Source: JAFDXJ01 sp039811225 (GTDB lineage: Bacteria > Bacteroidota > Bacteroidia > Chitinophagales > Chitinophagaceae). From it: a DNA stretch of 64,000 nucleotides. Below, in pieces: positions 25,637 to 34,788 of this stretch; the stretch's first letter is position 1; every line of letters begins with the position of its first letter. The position numbers and the translations under genes were made by a program. The stretch is from positions 1 to 64,000 of the forward strand of contig JBDHYG010000010.1 in the NCBI GenBank assembly GCA_039811225.1, in the 5' to 3' direction. The notes beneath the pieces are model-generated. The model made no database searches and was not told where the DNA came from. It saw nothing but the letters and a program-made list of their open reading frames with translations.

Positions 25637-25769
25637 GAAATGGTGCTACACTATTTTTTTTAAAAGGATACAAAACAAATCAAAGGATTTTAGAAATCAA
25701 AATATAGTTTGTGATTTCATTAATACGCATTCCGGCCTTCTGATGTATTTTCGCTAAAAGCCGGGAACC

Positions 25770-26567
25770 TTGAATCAGCATATACGCACTGAAAATTTAC
25801 AGAAATCATACAGTAGCCGTACGGTAGTAGATCATGTTTCTATTGAAGTAAAGCAGGGTGAAATTGTGGGTTTGCTGGGGCCGAATGGCGCTGGGAAGAC
25901 CACCACTTTTTATATGGTGGTAGGCCTGATCAAACCGGATGATGGAAAAGTTTATCTCGATGAAGAAGATATCACCCGGATGCCCATGTATAAACGGGCA
26001 CAATTGGGAATCGGGTATTTACCCCAGGAAGCCAGTGTATTTCGTAAGTTATCCGTTGAAGATAACCTGATGGCGGTATTGGAAATGACCCGGTTAAAAT
26101 CAAGTGAACGGAAAGAGAAACTGGAACAGCTCCTGGATGAATTCAACCTGCACCATGTTCGCAAAAACAATGGCGACAGCCTGAGTGGGGGAGAACGGCG
26201 CCGGACAGAAATAGCCCGTGCCCTGGCCATCGACCCGAAATTTATTTTACTTGATGAACCTTTTGCCGGCGTGGATCCCATTGCCGTGGAAGACATCCAA
26301 ATGGTAGTGGCGCGGCTGAAGTATAAAAATATCGGTATTTTGATTACTGATCATAATGTAAATGAAACCCTCTCCATTTGTGATCATGCCTACTTATTGA
26401 TTGAAGGAAAAATATTTAAAAATGGCAGCGCAGAAGAACTGGCCAAAGATGACCAGGTACGGCGCTTATACCTGGGTACCAACTTTGAATTGAAACGCAA
26501 AGACTGGATCATGGAATTGGGTCGTAATCATGCAGCTGAAAGTTTGAAAGAAAACGGCGACCGATAA
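25770..26567 (+). CDS. lptB: LPS export ABC transporter ATP-binding protein
   Basis: 265 residues, starting at TTG 25770, with no ATG nearby that keeps the conserved N-terminus. Walker A GPNGAGKTT at 37-45, Q-loop in YLPQEASVF, signature LSGGE at 138-142, Walker B ILLDEP at 159-164 and the H-loop in LITDHNVNETL are all intact. The family marker is YLPQEASVFRKLSVEDNL. LptB drives LptFG in moving lipopolysaccharide from the inner to the outer membrane. A C-terminal extension of ~25 residues (FELKRKDWIMELGRN...) goes beyond E. coli LptB. 68 bp upstream of the GH3 gene. Confidence 0.96.
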   Translation: MNQHIRTENLQKSYSSRTVVDHVSIEVKQGEIVGLLGPNGAGKTTTFYMVVGLIKPDDGKVYLDEEDITRMPMYKRAQLGIGYLPQEASVFRKLSVEDNLMAVLEMTRLKSSERKEKLEQLLDEFNLHHVRKNNGDSLSGGERRRTEIARALAIDPKFILLDEPFAGVDPIAVEDIQMVVARLKYKNIGILITDHNVNETLSICDHAYLLIEGKIFKNGSAEELAKDDQVRRLYLGTNFELKRKDWIMELGRNHAAESLKENGDR

Positions 26568-26635
26568 AATTTTTTGCATTACATTTAACCACCCGGGATA
26601 GTACCGGAAAATGGTTTTGTTGCCGCAAAACAAAA

Positions 26636-28156
26636 ATGAAGATTTTATCCCCAACGATATCAATCCTTGCCCGGATGCGTTATGCAGCCATAGAAGCCTG
26701 GATGAATAACCCGATCCAGGCCCAACGTGAAGTACTGCAAGACCTGGTAACACATGCCCAGCATTCGGAAATAGGCCGGAAATATGGCTTCCACAATTTA
26801 TTTACAATCCGGAAATTCAAACAGGTAGTTCCGATTCATGCCTATGAAGACCTGAAACCTTATATAGAACGACTCATGCAGGGTGAACGGAACCTGCTCT
26901 GGAATACTCCCGTAAACTGGTTTGCCAAAAGCAGTGGTACCACCAATGAAAAAAGTAAATTCATTCCAATAACGGATGAAAGTTTACAGGATTGCCATTA
27001 CCAGGCTGCCAAAGATGTGCTTTCCCTTTATTATAACCGATTCCCGGAAAGTGATGTACTCACCGGGAAAGGACTGGTCATCGGTGGCAGCCACCAGATC
27101 AATGCCTTAAATGAAGAAACGTTTTATGGCGATCTCAGTGCGGTATTATTACAAAATACCCCTTTCTGGAGTAACTGGCTACGTACCCCGGAACTCTCCA
27201 TTGCACTAATGGATGAATGGGAGGCGAAGATTGAACAGCTTGCACAAAACACCATTCATGAAGATGTTACTTCTATCAGTGGGGTACCCACCTGGACACT
27301 GGTACTGATCAAAAGGATCCTGGAACTTACCGGCAAGAAAACCTTACTCGAAGTATGGCCACGCCTGGAAATGTATTTACATGGAGGCATATCTTTCTCA
27401 CCATATAAAAAACATTTTGAAAACCTCATCGGTGGTAAAATCAATTACCTCAATATGTATAATGCCAGTGAAGGTTTCTTCGCTGCACAAAACAGTGAGA
27501 CGGATGATATGCTGCTTTTCCTGCATCATGGTATTTTTTATGAATTTATGCCAGTGGAAGAATATGGCGCTGCTGCTCCCAGGACAATTGGCCTGAAAGA
27601 AGTGGAAACCGGGAAAAATTATGCGCCTGTTATTTCTACAAATGGCGGGCTATGGCGTTATTTAGTGGGTGATACCATTGCATTTACATCACTCTACCCG
27701 TTTAAGATAAAAGTAACTGGCCGGTTGAAACATTTTATCAATGCTTTTGGGGAAGAACTGATTGTAGATAATACCGATCATGCATTAGCCATCCTCGCGG
27801 AGAAAATGGGTATAGTGGTAAAGGATTATACAGCGGCGCCGGTTTATTTTTCTGAGACTTCCAATGGAGCACATGAATGGATCATTGAATTTGAAAAGGA
27901 GCCTGCTGACCTGGACAAGTTCACGCATTTATTAGATGAAACCTTGCAATCATTGAACAGTGATTATGAAGCCAAGCGACACAAAAATATTGCTATGAAG
28001 GCACCCATTATCCATGTGGCACCCAACGGATTTTTTAATGAATGGTTACGGGGAAAAGGAAAAATGGGCGGACAACACAAAGTACCCCGGCTCAGTAATG
28101 ACCGCAATTATATGGAAGAAATGCTGATTGCCTGGCAAAGAAAATACTCCATCTAA
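26636..28156 (+). CDS. GH3-family acyl-adenylate/amide synthetase-like protein
   Basis: 506 residues matching the GH3 auxin-responsive promoter family, which is broadly present in Bacteroidota. The ATP-binding P-loop-like motif is WFAKSSGTTNEKSKFIPIT near residue 95-115; LNMYNASEGFFAAQ is the second nucleotide-contacting block and RYLVGDTIAFTSLYPFKIKV the third. In plants GH3 enzymes adenylate acids and join them to amino acids. The bacterial substrate is not known. It follows lptB by 68 bp in the same direction and may be cotranscribed, but a link to LPS is unproven. Confidence 0.92.
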   Translation: MKILSPTISILARMRYAAIEAWMNNPIQAQREVLQDLVTHAQHSEIGRKYGFHNLFTIRKFKQVVPIHAYEDLKPYIERLMQGERNLLWNTPVNWFAKSSGTTNEKSKFIPITDESLQDCHYQAAKDVLSLYYNRFPESDVLTGKGLVIGGSHQINALNEETFYGDLSAVLLQNTPFWSNWLRTPELSIALMDEWEAKIEQLAQNTIHEDVTSISGVPTWTLVLIKRILELTGKKTLLEVWPRLEMYLHGGISFSPYKKHFENLIGGKINYLNMYNASEGFFAAQNSETDDMLLFLHHGIFYEFMPVEEYGAAAPRTIGLKEVETGKNYAPVISTNGGLWRYLVGDTIAFTSLYPFKIKVTGRLKHFINAFGEELIVDNTDHALAILAEKMGIVVKDYTAAPVYFSETSNGAHEWIIEFEKEPADLDKFTHLLDETLQSLNSDYEAKRHKNIAMKAPIIHVAPNGFFNEWLRGKGKMGGQHKVPRLSNDRNYMEEMLIAWQRKYSI

Positions 28157-28285
28157 TGGAGTTACTTGTTTAATTCTACATTTAAAAATAGAGCCAATTC
28201 CGGGCATAGTTTTATTGACAGTCAAAAATTTTACTGATTATCAATTATTTATAAAGGCATCTCCAAAAATAAAGCCCTGATTTTT

Positions 28286-28315
28286 TTGCCAGGAAAAAAT
28301 AAGCCTGCACCTTTG
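28286..28315 (+). promoter_or_regulatory. Promoter of the rplM-rpsI-rpsB-tsf block
   Basis: TTG at 28286-28288 (in a T-tract) and CACCTTTG at 28308-28315 with a 19-bp spacer, one base off the -7 consensus. It gives a leader of about 45 nt that includes the hairpin at 28333-28352. Confidence 0.55.
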
Positions 28316-28332
28316 CATCCCATTTAAAAAAA

Positions 28333-28352
28333 TCCATTGGGATGGCAATGGA
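28333..28352 (+). promoter_or_regulatory. Leader hairpin before rplM
   Basis: A perfect 7-bp stem TCCATTG/CAATGGA with the 6-nt loop GGATGG ends 15 nt before the rplM start codon, within the short leader. Its position suits an L13 autoregulatory site, as known for other ribosomal protein leaders; that function is inference. Confidence 0.45.
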
Positions 28353-28367
28353 CAAAAAAAACAAATC

Positions 28368-28811
28368 ATGAGTAAACTACATTTCACCACGAAACATGCG
28401 AACGAGGCTACCATACAGCGTAATTGGTACGTTGTAGATGGCACCAATCAAACCGTAGGCCGCATGTGTGCACAAATTGCTGCAGTATTACGTGGCAAAA
28501 ACAAAGCCTACTATACGCCCCATGTTGATTGCGGGGATTACATTATTGTATTGAATGCCGATAAAGTGGTATTCAGTGGAAATAAGCTGGAAGAAAAAAT
28601 CTATATCGATTTTTCCGGTTATCCCGGTGGGCAAAGAAAAGAAACCGCCAAGAACCTCTTGAAGCGTCGCCCGGAGTCTGTTGTTGAACGGGCTGTTAAA
28701 GGCATGCTTCCCAAGAATCGTTTAGGCCGTAAGATGGCAAAAAAATTATTTGTTTATGCCGGTGATAAGCATCCGCATATAGCTCAGCAACCCAAAGAAT
28801 TAAAATTTTAA
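28368..28811 (+). CDS. rplM: 50S ribosomal protein L13
   Basis: 147 residues, the normal L13 length. Conserved segments are WYVVDGTNQTVGRMCAQIAAVLRGK, DYIIVLNADKVVFSGNKLEEKIYI, YPGGQRKETAKNLL and VKGMLPKNRLGRKMAKKLFVY. L13 binds 23S rRNA domain II early in assembly. It is followed after 36 bp by rpsI, the standard pair, and preceded by a promoter and leader hairpin. Confidence 0.98.
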   Translation: MSKLHFTTKHANEATIQRNWYVVDGTNQTVGRMCAQIAAVLRGKNKAYYTPHVDCGDYIIVLNADKVVFSGNKLEEKIYIDFSGYPGGQRKETAKNLLKRRPESVVERAVKGMLPKNRLGRKMAKKLFVYAGDKHPHIAQQPKELKF

Positions 28812-28847
28812 AAAACCACCCGGTTTCGCCGGGATAAAAAAATATAA

Positions 28848-29237
28848 ATGGAAAAACAAAGGAATGCAGTCGGCCGCCGGAAGGAAGCGGTAACACGCAT
28901 ATTCATCAGTAAGGGCGAAGGAAAAATTACGGTGAATGGGAAAGATTTTAAAGAATATTTCCCACTCGCTTACCTGCGCAACCAGGTATTGGCACCCTTG
29001 CAAACGGTAGAATCACTGGACAAATATGATATTAAAATCAATGCAAAGGGAGGTGGTATGAAGGGCCAGGCAGAAGCAGCTAAACTGGGCATAGCACGTG
29101 TTTTAATCGAGTTAAACCCGGAGCTTCGCCCGGCTTTAAAAGAAGCTGGTTACCTCACCCGTGACCCACGTAGTGTAGAGCGCAAGAAATTTGGTCATAA
29201 GAAAGCCCGTAAGAGCTACCAATTCTCTAAACGCTAA
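28848..29237 (+). CDS. rpsI: 30S ribosomal protein S9
   Basis: 129 residues with the S9 N-terminal NAVGRRKEAVTRIF, the central GGGMKGQAEAAKLGIARVL and the basic C-terminal tail RDPRSVERKKFGHKKARKSY followed by QFSKR, whose last Arg contacts the P-site tRNA. Stop is followed by rpsB after 50 bp. Small AT-rich hairpin at 29250-29270 is not a good terminator. Confidence 0.98.
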   Translation: MEKQRNAVGRRKEAVTRIFISKGEGKITVNGKDFKEYFPLAYLRNQVLAPLQTVESLDKYDIKINAKGGGMKGQAEAAKLGIARVLIELNPELRPALKEAGYLTRDPRSVERKKFGHKKARKSYQFSKR

Positions 29238-29287
29238 TTTTTTAATTCATTTTTTAAAAAGATCTTTTTACAAAGAAATTACATACA

Positions 29288-30181
29288 ATGGAAAACAACA
29301 CTTCATTACAACAACAATTACTCGAAGCAGGTGTTCATTTCGGTCACCTGAGAAAGAAGTGGAACCCGAAAATGCTGCCTTATATTTTTGCTGAGAAAAA
29401 AGGCATCCATATCATTGACCTCAATAAAACCGTGGAGCACCTCCATGAAACAGCTGCTGCACTGAAACAAATAGCGAAGAGTGGTAAGAAAATCATGTTT
29501 GTGGCAACCAAGAAACAGGCAAAAGAAATTGTCAGTGACTGTGCTAAAAAAGTGAATATGCCCTTTGCTACAGAACGCTGGTTGGGTGGTATGCTTACCA
29601 ATTTTAATACCGTGCGCAAAAGCGTGAAAAAAATGCAAAGCATTGAAAAAATGCTCGCCGATGGCAGTGCCGACAGCCTCACTAAAAAAGAACGTCTTAC
29701 CCTCAGCCGTGACCGGGAAAAAATGGAAAAAGTACTCGGTGGTATTTCCCAACTGAGCCGCTTACCGGCTGCTTTATTCCTGGTCGATATAGGTCATGAG
29801 CACATCGCTTTATCCGAAGCCCGGCGCTTAGGCATTACTACTTTCGGTATGGTGGATACCAATTGCGACCCCAATAAAGTGGATTATGCCATCCCGGCAA
29901 ATGATGATGCTACCAAGAGTATTGCTATTATTTGTCATTTCATTACTGCCGCTATCGCAGAAGGCCTGGAAGAAAGAAATGCCGCGAAAGATGAAGAGGT
30001 AGAAGAAGTAGATAATGAAACGGAAAAGAAAGCTGCCCGCCTGATGGCTGAAGCTGAATCAGAAAATACCCGTAGCGGAAGGCAACGGAGCAGCACTGCT
30101 TCCGGCCAACCCAAACGCCGTATTCCCGGTGGGGCCAGCCGCAGAACACAAGGTACACCAGGTGGTGCACCGAGGAAATAG
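29288..30181 (+). CDS. rpsB: 30S ribosomal protein S2 with charged C-terminal tail
   Basis: 297 residues. The core is typical S2: LLEAGVHFGHLRKKWNPKM, then YIFAEKKGIHIIDLNKTVEHL, RWLGGMLTNFNTVRKSVKK and IGHEHIALSEARRLGITTFG. From about residue 235 the protein is longer than the usual ~240-250: an acidic stretch (AAKDEEVEEVDNETEKK) is followed by a tail rich in Arg, Gly, Ser and Pro (ending TQGTPGGAPRK). Such extensions occur in Bacteroidota S2. It is followed by tsf after a 165-bp gap. Confidence 0.97.
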   Translation: MENNTSLQQQLLEAGVHFGHLRKKWNPKMLPYIFAEKKGIHIIDLNKTVEHLHETAAALKQIAKSGKKIMFVATKKQAKEIVSDCAKKVNMPFATERWLGGMLTNFNTVRKSVKKMQSIEKMLADGSADSLTKKERLTLSRDREKMEKVLGGISQLSRLPAALFLVDIGHEHIALSEARRLGITTFGMVDTNCDPNKVDYAIPANDDATKSIAIICHFITAAIAEGLEERNAAKDEEVEEVDNETEKKAARLMAEAESENTRSGRQRSSTASGQPKRRIPGGASRRTQGTPGGAPRK

Positions 30182-30346
30182 TTTTTCACCCACGGCCTGA
30201 TTTGAAATACCTGGTTACAGCCGGGTGGAAACAGTGTTCATTTTGCAGCATCATACAGGAACTGCTTCAAAGGCAGTCGTGAGAATAACTATAGGGTATA
30301 CACGAAGAAATCAACAATTATTTTTAGATTAAATAAATAAAAAATT

Positions 30347-31189
30347 ATGTCAACCCAAGTACAAATTACCGCAGCAGATATCAATAAATTACGCCAGGCC
30401 ACCGGTGCCGGCATGATGGACTGCCGCAAAGCATTAACTGAAACCAATGGCGATTTTGAAGAAGCCATTGACTGGCTTCGTAAGCAAGGCCAGAAAGTAG
30501 CAGCCAAGCGTAGCGACCGCGAAGCGAAAGAAGGCGTTGTAATAGCACAGACTTTCCCCGATAATAAATCCGGTATCATTGTTTGCATCAGTTGCGAAAC
30601 AGATTTTGTTTCCAAGAATGCCGACTTCGTTGCTTTTGCACAAAGCATTGCAGATGCAGCAGTAGCCAATAATGTTCAAAATACAGAAGAACTGCTGCAA
30701 CAACAAGTAAACGGCGCTACTGTAGCTGATCTCATCAATGATAAATTAGCCGCTATCGGTGAAAAGATAGGTATCAGCCGATTTGAACGCCTGGATGCAC
30801 CTTATGTAGCTTCCTATATTCATGGCGCCAACCGTATGGGTGTTTTGGTGGGCCTTTCCGAAAGCCTGCCTGAAGCCGGAAAAGATATCGCTATGCAAAT
30901 CGCCGCTATGAATCCCGTAGCAGTGGATGCCGCTTCGGTACCCGCTGAAACCGTAGAACGTGAAAGGAATATTATCATGGACCTCATGAAAGAAGATCCG
31001 AAAATGAGTGGCAAACCACAGGAAATGATTGCTAAAATTGCAGAAGGCAAATTGAATGCATTCTTCAAAGAACAAACTTTATTAGCTCAATTGTTTGTAA
31101 AAGATAATTCCAAAACCGTACAGGATTACCTGAAATCTATCAATTCAAATGCAGCAGTAACTGCCTTCAAGCGGGTAGCTATCGGGTAA
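30347..31189 (+). CDS. tsf: Translation elongation factor Ts
   Basis: 280 residues, normal EF-Ts. The N-terminal UBA-like domain has LRQATGAGMMDCRKAL; the TDF motif region is CETDFVSKNADF; the C-terminal half carries the coiled-coil and AMNPVAVDAASVP. EF-Ts exchanges GDP for GTP on EF-Tu. The 165-bp gap after rpsB has no certain promoter; a weak hairpin ACTGC/GCAGT at 30261-30277 may reduce readthrough. An intrinsic terminator follows at 31211-31240. Confidence 0.97.
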   Translation: MSTQVQITAADINKLRQATGAGMMDCRKALTETNGDFEEAIDWLRKQGQKVAAKRSDREAKEGVVIAQTFPDNKSGIIVCISCETDFVSKNADFVAFAQSIADAAVANNVQNTEELLQQQVNGATVADLINDKLAAIGEKIGISRFERLDAPYVASYIHGANRMGVLVGLSESLPEAGKDIAMQIAAMNPVAVDAASVPAETVERERNIIMDLMKEDPKMSGKPQEMIAKIAEGKLNAFFKEQTLLAQLFVKDNSKTVQDYLKSINSNAAVTAFKRVAIG

Positions 31190-31210
31190 TACATTTTTCA
31201 AACTTTGTAC

Positions 31211-31240
31211 AACGGGATTCCAAAAGGATCCCGTTTTTTT
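31211..31240 (+). terminator. Intrinsic terminator after tsf
   Basis: Stem AACGGGAT/ATCCCGTT extended by a CC/GG pair with one bulge and an AAAA loop, followed by seven T. Confidence 0.9.
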
Positions 31241-31391
31241 ATGTTACCGGCAATAGTATCTCATGGCATCGTTCCTTGTGTCACTCTCTTGTACCCTTGT
31301 AACTATGAGCAGCCGGAATGGTTAGATATTTTTTGGAACTGAATTTTATATATCACCGAAAGATTATTTTTATAAAACTTATTTAAAAAAA

Positions 31392-32198
31392 ATGGATACC
31401 AAAAAATATTTTGATGCGAATAAAGATTCCTGGAACAAACGAACACCCGTTCATAAAGCATCCGCTTTTTATGGCCTGGATGATTTTAAGCTGGGAACTA
31501 CTTCGCTTAATAAAACAGAATTGGAAGAGCTGGGAGATGTACAGGGCAAGCATCTACTGCACCTGCAATGTCATTTTGGAATGGATACTTTGAGTTGGGC
31601 AAGAGAAGGAGCACTTGTTACGGGGGTGGATTTCTCGGAAGAAGCTATTGCTACAGCCCGGCAATTGGCAGAGGAGTTGCAACTACCGGCTACATTCATT
31701 TGCAGTAATGTTTATGATTTGCTTAATCATAAAGAACTAGCCGGAAAATTTGATATCGTCTTCACTTCGTATGGCGTTATAGGCTGGCTGCCCGATTTAG
31801 ATAAATGGGCTTCAGTAATAACCTATTTGCTCAAGCCCGGAGGTGTTTTTTATATAGCTGAATTTCATCCCGTTGTGTGGATGCTGGATGAGCAATTCAA
31901 TTACATAAAATATTATTATCACAATGCAGAAATAATAGAAGAAGACCTCACCGGTACCTATACTGATCGGGATGCCCCCATTGCGTATAAAAATTATACC
32001 TGGAATCATAGTCTTTCAGAAATTATTAATGCACTTATCCGGCATCGTTGCCGGATTCTTCACTTCAATGAATTTAGTTATAGCCATTTCAATTGCTTTG
32101 ACAGGTTGGAGCAGGGTGCGGATAAAAACTGGCGGGTGAAAGGCCTGGAAGATAAGTTGCCTATGATGTTTTCTTTAAAAGCGTTATATGAACCATAA
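31392..32198 (+). CDS. Class I SAM-dependent methyltransferase
   Basis: 268 residues. Motif I is HLLHLQCHFGMDTLSWARE (near residue 54-72), followed by the acidic residue of motif II in VTGVDFSEEAIATAR, motif Post-II NVYDLL and motif IV FDIVFTSYGVIGWLPD. This is the standard seven-beta-strand SAM-binding fold. The substrate-binding half (residues ~150-268) contains several Tyr/Trp/His; the target is unknown. It is a single gene with a 193-bp upstream gap containing the tsf terminator; no promoter is clear. Confidence 0.88.
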   Translation: MDTKKYFDANKDSWNKRTPVHKASAFYGLDDFKLGTTSLNKTELEELGDVQGKHLLHLQCHFGMDTLSWAREGALVTGVDFSEEAIATARQLAEELQLPATFICSNVYDLLNHKELAGKFDIVFTSYGVIGWLPDLDKWASVITYLLKPGGVFYIAEFHPVVWMLDEQFNYIKYYYHNAEIIEEDLTGTYTDRDAPIAYKNYTWNHSLSEIINALIRHRCRILHFNEFSYSHFNCFDRLEQGADKNWRVKGLEDKLPMMFSLKALYEP

Positions 32199-32318
32199 GT
32201 ACCAGTGTAGTGCTTAAAAACAAATGGGCCATTTTACGATTGTTATGTCCAGATTAGAATAACCGTTTTTCATTTCATTCTTGAGAAAAAAATTGTGGAA
32301 AAGTTTATAGGTAAAAAT

Positions 32319-32326
32319 TATTTTTG
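32319..32326 (+). promoter_or_regulatory. Possible -7 element for the 157-aa gene
   Basis: TATTTTTG matches TAnnTTTG, 88 bp before the ATG at 32415. The nearest TTG is 23 bp upstream, longer than usual. Confidence 0.35.
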
Positions 32327-32414
32327 TGTGTGGAATTAATACTATTTTCAACTATGAAATTTTTAAAAGCAACTTATGTGGCTTTAAAAATGTCATTAAC
32401 CTGAACTGAAAAAT

Positions 32415-32888
32415 ATGGAACACCGTAATTCTACACCTGACCATGTTGAAAAATTATTGCAGATTAACCAGGCAATGTTTTACTGCTACAATGAGCAATC
32501 GGAGAAAATTCCTGTATGCCTTGTAAACCGATTTTCTTTTGATGGTAATTACACATTGGTTTTTGCCACAAAAAATTTTCCTTCTGATGCGGTGAATTGG
32601 GAAAGCTTTGCTGGCGAAATGCATTTTTATAAAAAAGGGGTTCCTTACAGTTTTGTATTACATGGTGTAGTTCGGTTGACTGCCGATATGGAAGAAGGCA
32701 ATGTGCATTTTACTATTTCACAAATTGATTATTTTGAACGGCCCGGTGTGAAAGATGCAGACTTCAACGGGATGCTATCCGTGTTACTAAAACCTTACAG
32801 GTACTTATTTTTAAAAGAAAGTTCTACAGCACATTTTGTTGTCAAGGGAGATGGACTTAAGCCGGTACTGGATGACCAGGCCAATTGA
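32415..32888 (+). CDS. Small cytoplasmic hypothetical protein (157 aa), possibly FMN-binding split barrel
   Basis: No signal peptide. The order of strands (QAMFYCYNEQ, VCLVNRFSFDGNYTLVFATK, AGEMHFYKKGVPYSFVLHGVVRL, NVHFTISQIDYFER) looks like the pyridoxamine-5'-phosphate oxidase/split-barrel fold of general stress proteins, but no diagnostic flavin-binding signature is visible, so I leave the function open. The ORF is convergent with the acyl-CoA ligase gene with 2 bp between the stops. Confidence 0.6.
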   Translation: MEHRNSTPDHVEKLLQINQAMFYCYNEQSEKIPVCLVNRFSFDGNYTLVFATKNFPSDAVNWESFAGEMHFYKKGVPYSFVLHGVVRLTADMEEGNVHFTISQIDYFERPGVKDADFNGMLSVLLKPYRYLFLKESSTAHFVVKGDGLKPVLDDQAN

Positions 32889-32890
32889 GT

Positions 32891-34678
32891 TTACTGGTAG
32901 ATCTTGTCTATTTCATTTTTATATTTTTCCATGATCACTTTTCGTTTCAGGCTCATTTTAGGGGTCATTTCACCGGTTTCGATACTCCACTCTTTTGGCA
33001 GTAATTCAAATTTTTTGATTTGTTCGATGTGATTGAAGAATTGATTTTTTTCTGCCACTACCCGTTTGTATTTATCCAGCACGGCTTCATTTTGAATAGC
33101 TTTTTCCGGTGTGGTGAATGGGATTCCCTTGAACTCCATCCAATGTTGTAAAGAAGCAAAAGATGGAACAATCAACGCGCCAACAAATTTTTTATCGGCG
33201 CCGGTTACCAGTACCTGTTCGATCAATGGATCCTCTTTCAATTTATTTTCGATGGGTTGCGGTGCTACATATTTCCCACCGCTTGTTTTGAATAACTCTT
33301 TTTTCCGATCTGTAATTTTTAAATAGTTGCCGTGTACCAGTACACCGATATCACCGGTATGCAACCATCCATCAATGACCGTTTGCGCGGTGAGGTCGGG
33401 ACGTTTATAATAGCCCTTCATTACACTTTTGCCACTGACGCATATTTCCCCGTCTTCGGCCAGGCGCAGGTTCACACCTTTGATTACCGGACCGACAGTA
33501 CCAAAAATATTTCCTCCGGGTGTGCGGCGATTTACTGATATTATCGGGCTGTTTTCCGTGGGGCCATAGCCTTCATATACCGGAATTTGCGCAGCATTGA
33601 AAATGCGTAAAATCTTTTCCTGGCAGGCAGCCCCACCACTTATAACGAATTGAATATTTCCTCCTAAAGCTTCCCGCCATTTTTTAAAGATGAGTTTATT
33701 GGCCAGGGATAATTGCAAATCATACCAGGCGCCCCCGTTTTTATTGTTATCATATTTTTCGGCAAGACCCACCGCCCAAAAAAATAATTTTCGTTTGATA
33801 CCTGTCAGGCTGCGGCCGGTGGTCATTATCTTTTCAAAAACTTTTTCCAGTAAACGGGGTACAGAAGTAAAGCATTCCGGTTTTATTTCCCGCAGGTTAT
33901 CCGCAATGGTTTCGAGGCTTTCGGCATAATAAATATTGATACCACAAAACAAATAAATATAACTGACGGTTTTTTCATAAATATGATTTAGCGGCAGAAA
34001 ACTTAAAGACTTCAGCGTTGGATTATCCTTAAAAGGAAAGCTTTCTTTTGCATATTGCACATTATTAAAAATATTGCTGTGCGTCAGCATTACCCCTTTC
34101 GGCGTACCGGTTGTACCGGAAGTATAAATGATCGTGGCTAAATGGCTATCCGGTATGCCCGCTTTAATGGTTTCAATTTCGGTTAAGGATTTTTCTGTTG
34201 CAGCTTGCAGTATCTCTGTCCAATGTGCTGTATTTTCTAATTTTTCAAAGGAATATATTTTTTGCAGGGTAGGAACTTCTGCGGCTATGCTTTCTATTTT
34301 TTCTTTAAGCTCCCGGCTGCTGACAAACATGATTTTTACCCCTGCATCATTCAGGATAAACTTCATTTCGAGGGGATTGGTCGTGGGATAAATGGGTACC
34401 AGTACAGCGCCCGTTTGTTGTACAGCCAGGTCTGTCATAATCCATTCCGGGCGGTTATTACTAATGATGCCAACTTTATCACAACCCTCATCACTGCCAT
34501 CTTTCAGGCCAATACCCATTTCCAGTAAACCGGCGCTAAAGCGATTGACGATTTCTTTTACTTCACTGGTCCGGTAATTTTTCCATTGTCCATTCTCCTT
34601 CCCGGAGAGCATATTGATATCATTGAAAGATGATAGCTGATAATCTATACAATCAAATAATCTGCAGGGTGTTGCCAT
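32891..34678 (-). CDS. Long-chain acyl-CoA synthetase (AMP-binding)
   Basis: 595 residues with the adenylation-domain P-loop IYTSGTTGTPKG at 184-195, the GYGPTENSP motif (A5), the A7 hinge DGWLHTGDIG and the A8 DRKKELFKTSGGKYVAPQPIE. The catalytic Lys of A10 is in the C-terminal NGLYSM-like KMSLKRKVIMEKY region. It activates fatty acids as acyl-AMP then acyl-CoA. No signal peptide. The thiolase gene lies 110 bp upstream in the same direction, consistent with fatty-acid degradation or remodelling, though the two may have separate promoters. Confidence 0.92.
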   Translation of the reverse strand: MATPCRLFDCIDYQLSSFNDINMLSGKENGQWKNYRTSEVKEIVNRFSAGLLEMGIGLKDGSDEGCDKVGIISNNRPEWIMTDLAVQQTGAVLVPIYPTTNPLEMKFILNDAGVKIMFVSSRELKEKIESIAAEVPTLQKIYSFEKLENTAHWTEILQAATEKSLTEIETIKAGIPDSHLATIIYTSGTTGTPKGVMLTHSNIFNNVQYAKESFPFKDNPTLKSLSFLPLNHIYEKTVSYIYLFCGINIYYAESLETIADNLREIKPECFTSVPRLLEKVFEKIMTTGRSLTGIKRKLFFWAVGLAEKYDNNKNGGAWYDLQLSLANKLIFKKWREALGGNIQFVISGGAACQEKILRIFNAAQIPVYEGYGPTENSPIISVNRRTPGGNIFGTVGPVIKGVNLRLAEDGEICVSGKSVMKGYYKRPDLTAQTVIDGWLHTGDIGVLVHGNYLKITDRKKELFKTSGGKYVAPQPIENKLKEDPLIEQVLVTGADKKFVGALIVPSFASLQHWMEFKGIPFTTPEKAIQNEAVLDKYKRVVAEKNQFFNHIEQIKKFELLPKEWSIETGEMTPKMSLKRKVIMEKYKNEIDKIYQ

Positions 34679-34788
34679 GATAAAAAGTATTACATGCTAA
34701 TATTACAAGGAAATAAAGATAAATAAATTCTAAATGGAAAATGAGTTCCCTTTCATTTGATGGGTACCGAATGAGGTATATAAAAAAA

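Noticed and set aside
28819..28833. Short hairpin between rplM and rpsI as a terminator
   Set aside because: A 5-bp CCCGG/CCGGG stem followed by A-rich DNA in the plus direction; unlikely to stop transcription within the operon.
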